In this document: positions 38,201 through 50,200 of the stretch, in pieces
How positions within the stretch are numbered: position 1 is the stretch's first letter
How the letters are laid out: each line of letters begins with the position of its first letter
NCBI GenBank assembly: GCA_037783545.1
Contig: JBBELK010000009.1
Location: forward strand, 2,666,001-2,730,000
Origin: Henricia sp. BOLD:AAB3569
Lineage: Eukaryota; Echinodermata; Asteroidea; Spinulosida; Echinasteridae
Length of the DNA stretch: 64,000 nucleotides
Direction of reading: 5' to 3'
Made by a program: the position numbers and the translations under genes
The notes under the pieces: generated by a model
Told to the model about the DNA's origin: nothing
What the model saw: the letters and a program-made list of their open reading frames with translations, nothing else
Databases searched by the model: none

Positions 38201-41200
38201 ACAACAAACGATGCCCTACAAGATGGCAGCTATTCTATACGGTCTATTGCTTTCACACGCTGTGGTCTCAAGGCCAAAATATCTGTGATTAAATTCAGAA
38301 TACAACACAGCAGTGAAACTTCAGCGCTTTTGTTTGTGAGAAATATATGTTGAACCGATTGAACCATTCTAACACGGTTTTTACATGTTCATTTATTTTA
38401 TAGCTGGAAAAATACTCGGTCAACCAAAAAAGGATTTTCTGAAGAAAGATTACTATGTAGACTTTGTTTCGACTGGAATACCCGAGGACTCCGCAATTTA
38501 CGTTATAATCACAAAAGAGGATTTTGCATCTGATGTTGGAGTTAAAAATCTGAAAGGTGAGATCGGGGTATTAAATCTGTAAGTTTGCGCATGGATGACA
38601 GTCTTGTTCATCCCTCCTCTACAGCACGTGATCTTAGAGTAACATTTGATCCACTGTCAGCATGAACGTTCATGTAACTAATGTTTGTCGATCGGCATCA
38701 CATGCCCTTTGGAAAATTAGGAAGGTCCGCAATATTTTGGATAAGGCTGGTACAGAAAAGTTAGTTCACGCTTTTGTTAGCTCCCGCTTAGACTATAGAG
38801 CTTCTGCACCGGTGGCCATGACAGGGGGCAGGTTTTCTTATTTAATTGATGTAACAATAGAACCACAAAGCACGTACTCATGCATGATGCACAGTGACAA
38901 TGTGACTGCCCCCTGTCATGGCCGCCGTGTAAAGGCTCTATTGTAATAGTCTTTCGTTTGGCCTTCAGTCAACTGAAATTAAAAAGTTGCAACTCCCAAT
39001 TTATAATTCCGCTGTTCGACCGGTTGCCAGGATCGACTGGCATTCACGAGAGCATTACCCCTATTCTTAGGGACCTTCACTGGCTGCCGGTCGAGCAGAG
39101 GACTCTTTTCGAAATTCTTGCCATTTCTTATAAAGTAATCAAAAATATGAACGCACCAATTAATCTTACTGAATTGTTAAACCTTCGTGTGCCAAAGAGA
39201 GTAACAAGGCAAAGCAGTGCAATTTGTCTTGAACCTCCATCAGTTAAATCAACTAGAACGAAATACTATGCAAATTGGCATTTTCAGTTGTGGCTCCAAG
39301 ATTATGGAAGGGGCTTTCTGTGAATATTTGAGATGCCTCCACTTAAAGGCACAGGCTCGTCAGCAATGCGCGCCCGCCAAATTCGTGCTCGAAACACGCA
39401 GCTCCATGCCTTTGCTATGGAGCTGCGTATTGCGTGGCACAAATTTGGCGGGCGCGCATTGCTGATGAGCCTGTGCCTTTAATGAGTCATTTAAGTCTTT
39501 GCTCAAAACTTATCTTTTTAGGGATTATTGTTTTCGTGGTGTTATTGTATTTATAATGATTTTTTGTAAAGTGTGCAGAGATATTTATGTTGTGCACTTT
39601 AAACAATAAATGATTAGATTAGATTAAGCTCCATTGAGTCATTAGTAATCACCTGAACACTGGCCTAACAATTGGCTCAGGGAAATGCAGTTAAACTTTG
39701 TTATTAAGAGGTTTTTTGGGACTTTGCAGAAACCCTGTATTTTCAGGAATTAAAAGGCAGGAACGAGAAGCTGTAAGCAGAGTGTTGTATTTAAAAGTGC
39801 TCTTATTATCAACGCTGTAGGACTCGAGTCCGGACTCGAATCCCGATTTTCAAGGACTCGGACTCGGCCAGTCAGTACTTGGACTCGGACTCGGGCGGTA
39901 AGAACTCGGAGATTTGGGCCGAGTCCAGTGAAAAAAATAAATATACAATATTTTACAAAAAGTACATTATACAGGCGCTGAAAATTATTTGAAGTGTCTA
40001 TTGTAATTTATTTTGGGGCCGAAAGTGTTCGAACATGTGAAATAAAATTCTGAGAATGAAAAATAAATAATTTCTAGGCCTACCACTTAAAATAATGTTG
40101 AGCACTCGAAATTTATCTCACCTCTCAAAGAAACAATTTTCTCAGCCCAGGCTAAAGCAAACCTATGAGCTGCCAAAGATCACAGGCACGATCATTGATA
40201 CTTGCACTTGAAATTGAAATAAGGACTCGGGACTCGGACTCGGACTGCTGAGGACTCGTATGTTTGCTGGACTCGGACTCTCGGACTCGGACTCGGACAC
40301 CAAGGACTCGGACTTGGAAAGTGGGGACTCGACTACAGCCCTGCTTATTATCATGGTTTTACTGTATTACTCAAAATAATAGCAATTGAGGGTTGTTGTC
40401 TTGACTCAAAGGTAGAACACATGATTGGTATCTCGAAAATTAGAAACGTCACAGATTTACACAGTGTGTCTGAGGTCTGGGGGGAAAACCTGAAAGAGTA
40501 TACCACTGTGCCTTATAGCTCAGCTGGTAGAGCATCTGCCCAGTGTGTCGGAGGTCTGGGGAGAAAACCTGAGGGAGTATACCACTGTGCCTTATAGCTC
40601 GGCTGGTAGAGCATCTGCCCGGTGCGTCAGAAGTGTCTGGTTCGAATCTCGATGAGGACCCATTTTTTTCACTTATCCCATGATTGGTTATTTCATTTCC
40701 ATGGTATAAAATAGGCTCAATACATGTATTACATTCGTGACTCGGACTGAAGTCCCTATTTTTTGTGCATTATAGGTAAATGTTTCTATTATCTGCGGGT
40801 TACTTCATTATAATAATAATAATGGTGGATTCTTGTTTCGCGCACATGTCTATCCTGCGGAGTACTCCTGGTGCTGTTGCCATTATTATCACTGCCATCA
40901 GGAAATCACCAGAACCATTTCGCTTCAACTAGGTGGCTACCTGGCGGCCAGGGCACACAAGTCGACCTGATAAGCAGTTAGATCGTGGCATTCCCCTATA
41001 AACAGCTCCCCAAATATCGCTCGGGTTGACAAGCTGTAACACCCCCTTTAATACTGTGTTTTGTGTTTTAATTAATTCTCCCACAGCTGATGATTCTCTG
41101 GTGGTAATCGTGCTGAAGTTCTCCAGCATTGATGAAATTTTGGACAATAATGACACCCAGGACAACACACCAAGAGACCCTCACCAGACAAAGAAAGTCG

Positions 41201-44200
41201 GAAGTGACATTATTTCGGTTAGCGTGGTGGGGAAGCATAGCCACTCGGTGCCTTTGACCTTCGGATTGGGCCACGAATCGGTAATATTTTGAAAGTTTCT
41301 GATAAGACAGTTATCTTAAGCGGGCCTCCCACTGAGCGATTTTTGCCACGAATTTCCTATGATTAGCTATGATTTGGTACGATAACCAGAGACTGTCCAT
41401 AGACTTCTATACACAATCGTACCTAATCGTAACAAATCGTATCAAAAAATCGCACAGTGGGAGGCCCGCTTTACACAGATTGCAATTCGATTTATGAAGT
41501 GTTTACAAAAAAACATGAACAAAATTCATTTGTGAACTGCTCTGCAAAAAAGGTCCTTAAGTCACGCAGACTAGGTGAAGTTTTTGCGACCATTCCTATA
41601 ATTGGCGGTCCTTCCGCTGTTGGATATGGCGTTTCATGTAAGTCGCCATTTTTTGCAGTTCGGCGCTCAGACTTGAGAGTCATGACACAACAGATGTTTA
41701 CGTATTTCACGGCGTATGGGAGTCAGGAAACAAGGCATCAATGCAATCGTCCCTTTCAACATTTCAAATATGGTGCAGCACATAGTTGCATGAGTTGCAA
41801 ATTTTATCATCAAAAATAATTGGGTTGCTGACAAGATTCTCTGATTATCATGAAGGTTTATGCACCGGGCAATACATCAGTAATATTTTTGATTAAATTT
41901 GTCGATAACTTCAAACAAGTGTTGTTCCTTCCTTTAAGAACCTTTTTTTGCAGAACGGATTATATTTTATTTAACACGAATCATTAATTCTGAATAAGTT
42001 CATTACTTGCTTTTTGGGCGTTTTTATTCCTTTTTTGTGTGCATATTATGGAATTTTTTGTTTCAAAATGCATTTACTGTTTTTTAATGTTGGTATAAAT
42101 CATGCAATTTAGCCAGATGGCTGCGAGATTGACTTTAGCTGAATAAACCATGTCAATTAAGTTAAATTGAATTCAATAATGGGCTTATGGAACATTTATG
42201 TACAAATTCCAAATGCCTAATAAGAATCGATTCCTCTTTAGGAGTCGGAATCGTGGGAGCGCGTGTGGTCTAGTGGGTATGAAGCGGGACTCCCAATCAG
42301 AGGTTGGGGGTTCGAGCCCCACTTCGACCAACGTGTCTGTGTCCCTGGACAAGGCACTTAATCCCAGTTTCCTCGTCAACCCAAGCGATATATGGGAAGC
42401 TGTTATGGGGAATGCCACAATCTAACTGCTGATAGGGTTGTGCGCCTTGGCCGGGTTGCCACCTAGTTGAAGCGAAATGGTTCTGGTGATTTCCTGATGG
42501 CAGCGGTAATAATGGCAACAGCTGCCTCGGAATATGTCTACATAGATAGATGGCGCTTTACAAATGCTTGTATTATTATTATTATTATTAATCACAATTC
42601 CAAATTTTTGAGGAATCGATTTGATTACCTAGCAGTTCCGAAGCAAAAACACTCAACTTTTTTCTAGAGTATTCGGCCTCTCACGATATCCACATTATTA
42701 AGAACATGTGTGTGGCACAGGCCGGTATCACTTCATAAATGTTTAGTGCTGCTCGGTGTTAATAATTGGGTCGCCGTCTGCACAATTTGTAATATCGTCA
42801 ATTTACTCGTACTGAAACCTGCTTAGTATATCCAATGTTTTCCCGTGAAAAATAGAAAATCCATTCCCAATGGAATCGCGATTCTCTTTTGGAATCGGAG
42901 TCGACTCCGAACATGCTGGAGTCACTTTCGGTCATCTCCTTTTCTTTTTTTCTCTTTTAATGTTTGTATGGCAGACAACTAAATTTGGAAAGCCAGTGTG
43001 CAGTTTCTGGAAACCAAGCGAGTAAGTCAAACTTGATGCTTGATGTCATAAATGCTGTATTATGTGCTCAGTCTGACAGTGGGAAAATGGGGGGAATTCT
43101 ATATACGTCCGTGGGTAAAAAAAGCGTGGGCCCGTGGTGTGGTCCCATAGTGTTCGAACATAACGCGTGATGGGCACGTGCCACATGACAGCGTCCTCAC
43201 GCATTCTGGAATACGATCTATTGAGACCAACTCAAGGTCATTGGCCTCGGTGGCCTAGGTTAATATTTATTTTTTTTTTTTTGGTTGCTTGGTAAAGCTC
43301 ACATAAGCTCGGTGTAAATTGTACAAAAGACTTTTACCATGCATAACAAAACAAAAAAAATCTTACTGCATCATTGACTTATGTACAGTACCGGCCAAAA
43401 GTTTGAGTACACCTGTTGAAAACTATGTTTAGTAACATTTTACAGCATTTTATGCCCAGTACAAAAACACATTATGGAACCAATATATTCAATGCATGTC
43501 ATAGAAATGTCAGAAATGTCTCTTTATCTTTCATTCCTCAAAAAAGCCAAAGTAGCCTCTGAAGGTCACACAAGTTTTAAGAAGTATACAATGAATACAA
43601 TATTGTATTATGTAACAGATTATGTGTAATAGGTACTTTTGCATGTGTTCTGACTGTTCTCTGATTTTCTGAGGTCCCTGGAGCGTGTCCAAAATCACTT
43701 TGTACTAGCTGAATGCACAGTATTGGCACCAGTCAGTTCTTGATCACTATCAGATAGCTATCTAGTCTACATGTATATTTGCCTTTCCTGCATACACAAC
43801 TGTTGAAATGAGGGACAATCTTGCAGACAAATTGCAAATGGGTGATTATTTACATTCGGGTACCAAAGTGTGACATGCACATTTTAGGCCCCAAATCTAT
43901 AAATTATCACCATGCATCCTTTATTTTGTAAACCCATTTCCATTGATAAGTTACTTGAAAGTGATGGTGTGTAAGTTCTTTTCAGGGTTTCAAGATTCAT
44001 GTACACCCTCTAAATATCTCCATTCATCGAAAAATTGTGGGTTTCACGTGTAATGGGAAACCAAAATGCTTTTATTGACATTAGGACCGCACTAAAATCC
44101 GTTTCATATATTTATGTGTCTACTTTATTACACGACTTGGTCATTTTGAAGCTATAGAAACTCTGTGAATGAGTCTGTCAGTGTTTTCATCACACTTTTA

Positions 44201-47200
44201 TGATGCAAAAACAAAGTTTCACGTGTAACGCTAAAATGTCTAAAATTTCAAATTCTGAAATAAGTTTGCAAAATTTGTTGAGCTGCATGTTTAAAAGGCT
44301 CCACGAAAATACAATATAACTAGAAATGTAGCTCCACCAATGTTGTTAATGTGGTCTTTAAAGTTTCACAACTGAAATATTAGGGGGAAACCAAAGTGGT
44401 TCGTCCAAATTCAATATGACCAGATTTTTATTGTTTGCTTAAATATTTATGTTTAAAAGTTCAAGTGATTTAAAACTAGGTACAGGCTTACATTATACAT
44501 GACAAGTTGTGGCAGTTGGTATGGCCAAAATACTCAATAGTATAGCACAAAGGTTTCACGTGTAACAAGGAAACCAAAATGTTACACGTGAAACACTTTT
44601 TTGCCAAACCTTTTATGTTAAGAAGATATCAAATTGTTCATGAAATGCGAGTTTTATTGTCAAAAGCAATGTGTTTCAATCATTTCAGTTTACAAAGTAC
44701 CAAGCTAACCCCCCAAAAAGAAGAAAAATCTGAATTTTATAATGCTATGTTTAAATGTCACAAATTTTTGCATAAAAAGTGATAATTTTTACCTATTTTT
44801 GATCAAAATTTTGACAACGAATATTTATGATATCCATTTTGAAAGTTTTATTTAGTACAAATTGATGCTGGTGACAAAAATAAAACACAAAAAATAGCAT
44901 GTGGACTAAAATAGCTTGACAATTCACCATGAAAGTACATTTTACCCACTGGTACGCAAATTAAAATAATCACCCAAATACATAGTTTTCAACAAGTGTA
45001 CTCACACTTTTGGCCGGTACTGTAATTTGTCTTTAACCCGCAGCGGAGACAACAAAGTCAGCGGAGAGTGGTCGACAGAGGGTTGCGTGACGTCCAATAA
45101 GGACCTAACATCAACCAAATGCTCCTGTAATCACATGACCAACTACGCAATCCTCATGTGGCTCGGCACAGAGGTGAGTGCATCTATCCTTTGCTGCTTG
45201 GGCTTGTTTGTATTTAAAGCTCATCGTGTCAAAGACTCGTTGTTTGCAATCACCCAAAATTTTACTTTCTCAAAGTGTTAATAGCAGTAGTAACAAACAT
45301 CACATGAATTTATTATTGTCCAAGTTGGTACTTATGAAAGAAATAAAGAACTGAAGGTAGTTAAAAAATGTGTGTGCACACACATTTTTTACTCGATACA
45401 AAAACCATGCATGCATTTTTAAGGTTTCCAAAGCATGGAGTTGATGGAGTGGGTGGGTGGGTCAAAACAGTTTTTAAAAACAAAAACATTGATTATTTTA
45501 AATGGCCCCTTATGCCCTTATTCAAGGAGTTCGCAAAAAGTTAGACATGTTAAGCCCGTGTACAAGATTTGCAAAACTACATACAAAAATGCAAAACTAC
45601 AAAAGTAAAATCTGCTACCGTTTTTGTCAAATTTTTGTTACAAATTGTCCTGTCACTCAAATTGTCCTGTCACTCAAATTGTCTACTCAACCAAATATTT
45701 TTGCTAAAGAAATATACATTTGACAAAATACTAAAATGCTAAAAACTCAAGTAAAGGAAAACCACACAAACTCACTTTTCTCTTTTCATGTACGATCAGA
45801 GCGTCTGCGCTGTCTTGATCGCGCAATGACCGTGCCATTGTGATACACACAATTAACAATTTCAAAACGGGACCAAATAATTTGTTCATTATGTTCATTT
45901 TAATAGGAGAAAAGGGAAGATGGCAGCACTGTGATAAAGGTCCATTGTCACATTTAAATATGAAAACCTTCCCCCTGTCATGGCCGCCGGTGCAAAGGGT
46001 CTATAAAAGCCACCTGTTTATTCTGACCACTTTTTGTCCGTCTCTTTGGTGCCCACTATACACAGGTTTGACTGTTTTTGGTTTTTTTTCTCTTTTATTA
46101 CTGTTTTGCAGCCGCCCCCTGAAAACAAAATCCTGGAAACCATCAGTATGGTGGGATGCCTGATTTCCATCTGTGCTTTGGCATTGGCTTTGGCTTTGCT
46201 GTTTTTCCTTAAGTGAGTACATTTTTCCTGAAGTAGTCCATGAGCCACAGGAGAAAAATGTGCCACTTGAAGGGACTAATTCCCTAATAGGCCAGTGCCT
46301 TTTCGAACAATTTACTATTTAAAAAAACAAAACAACAAAATCGCTTTTATTTTCGATCAAAATTTTTTTCTACGATTTTGACAAAAAGGTCTGCCGTGAA
46401 ATTAATGGATTCTGGCGCATCCGCACTCTCAGCACACAGTTAGAGAGAGTTGAGAGCTGAACGAGTGTACATCCAGAGTTGAAATTGCCCATCATTGTGA
46501 TGCGTTATGTTTGTTTGTTTTTAAATGAAGGATTTTGGACTATCTAGATCTTGATTGTGGCCATATTTTAAACAGTAGCGTATTCAAAAATTAACGCTTG
46601 TATGTTCGGCAGTTTTTCACTCCCTTGAAAATTCATAAGGGAATTAGTCCCTCCGAGTGGTACATTTACCCCTAAATTTGGGACTTGGCTCAGGCACTAA
46701 AGTGAGTTTAAAGAGGCCAAATGATTTGTGTTATAGATTCACAACCTCCGATTAGCCTAATGCGTGTTGAATAAATTAGCGTTGTGTCGCCTGTCTTAAT
46801 TTATGCGCCTGGTGAGTAGCTAGCTAGCTCGCGATGCATGACCGTGCCCGTTTCAACACTTAACGTGTAGTTCGAGAGGATAACCCGTTACATCCAATCA
46901 CGCGTCAGTACAGCCATGCCTACTTGTTACTGCGTAACCCACGGCGCGTCAGTCTATAACCCATGACACAAGGTGCGTGCGGCCCAGACCATGGGTTATG
47001 CCAATTATTTAAATCAATGACACAAGACCAACTATGCACCAATCTGGAGCCAATTTCATAGAGCTGCTTAAGCGCTACCTAAAAACGTGTGCTTACTGTA
47101 GCAAAAAAGTTGTGCTAACGTCAAGGATATTTCACAACCATGGCGTGTTTAAGCATGCCCTTGCTTGGAAACAGCCATTGTTGCGTCACTAGTGTTTAGC

Positions 47201-50200
47201 AAATTTGCCTCTGAAGCTAGCAAACGTTTGCTAGTGCTTAAGGTTACGGTCTCCATGAAACATAGCCGGAGCCTCTGTTAGGACAAAATCTGCTGCTAAA
47301 CGGCGCCATGCAATTGGCACCAGATGACATGGATTTAATCAGGTGTTTTATAAACAACCAGAAAGTATCATTTTGATTATTATTACCTCCCTAGGTCATC
47401 TCTAAGCTCGGAGCGTATCATCATTCACATACATCTGATGACCGTAACCCTGATAGCCATGGTGCTGTTTGTTGCTGGTGTGGACAAAACGGAAAATAAG
47501 GTAGGTAACCAACGTCACTCCTCCCACACAGCGAGTTTGTTCACCTTCCCAGCATGATGGGTTGAGAGAGGTAATTCATAGCAAAGTGCCTTGCCTAAGA
47601 GCACACACCATGGACGGGATTCGAACCCACGACCTGTGGATTTACCAAAGTCTTGGATTCAGCACGCTACACCACTCGGCCGTAGTGCCCCATAAGGGGG
47701 ACGCTGTCTCCATTTTCACGGAATGACAACATTCGCTTTATTCACCCATTGTAGACGGTGTGCCAGCTGATCACCATTGCACTGCACTTCTTCTACATGT
47801 CCATGTTCAGCTGGATGCTGGTGGAAGGCATTCACCTCTATCGCCAGATTATTGCTGTCTTTGAGAGCGAGAGATCACGTCTGTGGGTCTATTTCGCCAT
47901 CGGATGGGGTGAGTAGTAATTTTATGGCATCTTCGGCAACTAAGGCCCTTGATGCAATCAACTACACTCGACCAAAAAAGTTCTGTCACCAGTAAGACAT
48001 TTATAGATATTTATTATTAAATTGGATTTAATGTAGGAAAATAATATATCAAATTTTAGCTGAACATATCCCTCAAAGGAATAGAGCTCAAGAGAGATCA
48101 TGATGGCAAGCTTCACTGAACAGGAATGCAACAAAGGAGTGTGGGGTCAGAATGAAAAACACCAAAGAACGATGCAACTTGTGATTTGGGCAATTTGTGT
48201 GCAGACAATTAGGAAATTTTAAAGTGAGTTTGGATTTATCAATGTCTTGTCAAATACATCCAAATCAAAATGGTTAAATTGTCCAATCTGAATCGTGCCA
48301 TTGCATTAGGTATGGTGGAAGCAAAATACTGAACTGTAACTCCCCTTGCTTGAGTGCAATAAAGTTGACATCGTTGTTTTTTTGTGTTTTTCATTCTGAC
48401 CCCACACTCCTTTGTTGCATTCCTGTTCCGTGAAGCTTGCTATCATGGACTCCGTTGAGCTCTATTCCTTTGAGTGATATGTTCAGCTAAAATTTGATAT
48501 ATTATTTTCCTACATTAAATCCAATTTAATAATAAATATCTACAAATGTCTTACTGGTGACAGAACTTTTTTGGTCGAGTGTATATACAGTATTAGAAAT
48601 GGGAGGAAAACTCCAAGAGAAATATGTCCTGGAGGAAACCCATGCGGTCAAACCCAATCCACATACATGCTCCGAAATCAAACCCGGGACGCCAGAGGTG
48701 AAAGGTGGAGAAAGAACCACTATACGCCAACCCAACCACAGGCAGGGTTTATTAAGAAGTTTGCTATAAATAAGGTGGGATTTGGATGCGCTCGTAACCG
48801 GGACGGACACTTGTTTCTTTTTAGGCCGTCCCGGTTACGAACGTATATTGGAAATTTGTACACTGGGTTTTTAGAAAGGCATGTTGTCACACTATTTGTA
48901 ACCCTTTTTGGGCCTAAGTTATCTCTTCAGAACAACTGAAACTTATTTCTTTTATTTTGAGACCAGACAAAGGTATTTTCTGGAAAATATGGTCTGTGTT
49001 GCCAAAATGCCCCCTTTACTGTGGATAGACTCAATGCATAGTTCCGACCTGTCAATCAACCGAACCCGCCGACCAATCACAACAGAGCTAGCAGAGATCA
49101 CCCACATAGGTCAAAGTGCAATGTTTGCAACAACATATCACGCGATGTTCTGCCCCATACAATTTGTACAGTGTTGTATGCGATGTTCCGGGTGAATTTT
49201 TGGTTTCAAGGCCGGTCGTTTCGTTGTTCAAAGCATGTTCAAAAGCACGTATTTCATGATATGTCATCCCTGTATTACTGGCCCTTGTCTCGGTGTGTTC
49301 TAAGATAACTGTCGACCCTGAAACATGAATACCTTTGAGTTTTCTCCAATGAATCTGTGCTTTCCGTTGAAAGTCCCATTGGTTTGTGCGTTGTGTGTCG
49401 CCATTTTGAGGAAAGCGTGTGAGCCATAGCAACAATATCCAAGGGGGCGGGGTTAACTGGGCAGTATCGGAACTATGCATTGTGTGGTAAGACAATGATG
49501 CAAGTTAGGTAGTGTTTAGGTCATCTGGAGATGGGAGAACTGGGTTGACTAGGAATATTTATGATAGACTCGAGCAGTGCAGCCATTCAAAATCTATCCT
49601 TTGTCCACATGGCCCATTATGTCACAACTCAACTCTTAATTTCTCTTAATTTGCCAGGAATCCCAGTGATTGTTGTGGGCGTTACCACTGGTATTTTCCT
49701 GGACGACTACAGAAATCATAAATTGTAAGTGCGGTTGTTTATTTAAACGAAACATGAGATACGAGAAAGGAACTTTAGATAAACCCTTTTTTGTTTAGTA
49801 AAGTCAAGTAAATTTAAAGGCAGTATACATCATTGGTAATCTCGAAAATCAGAAAAAATTGAATTGAAATTGAATATTAGGGCCCCTCTCTAACGCGGCC
49901 AGTGGCCAGGGCAATAGGATTTCTGTGTGTACAATCCTATGGCAGTTTAACCTGGATAAATTGGCCACACACAGTAAATTGCCTCAATTAATCAAGCTAC
50001 TCTGGAAAATTTTATGAGGAGCTTAAAAAAATTATCAAAAACTAAACAAAATTCAACTTTTTAATGAGGAAACCTTTCATACACTTCACTTTTAGCTGTT
50101 TTTTAACTATAGACATGTACTGCGGTATGTTTTTTGATGTTTGAATATTCCTGCATGTGTACGCTAAACCTCTATATAAGGGCCACCTGCTTATTCTGGC

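Larger units (their letters stand above)
38585..39625 (+). mobile_element. CR1/L2-like LINE 3' part with two nested MITEs
   Basis: Reverse-transcriptase C-terminal frame in pieces: VHPSSTARDLRVTFDPLSA, NVHVTNVCRSASHALWKIRK, LVHAFVSSRLDY, then NSLSFGLQSTEIKKLQ, LHWLPVEQRTLFEILAISYK and finally ESFKSLLKTYLF. It has one frameshift near 38660 and further breaks near 39030 and 39260. Tail AATAAATGATTAGATTAGAT. Inactive. Confidence 0.87.

Noticed and set aside
41457-41819. 120-codon plus-strand frame after exon 16
   Set aside because: It begins in a MITE end (family H), has no recognised domain and does not fit the phase of exon 16.
43386-45022. Active Tc1/mariner transposase gene
   Set aside because: The interior is AT-rich with only short frames and no catalytic-domain motifs.
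48535-49495. Second gene in intron 21, from frames of 94-135 codons on both strands
   Set aside because: The frames run through a foldback arm, a SINE and family K, without recognisable protein similarity.
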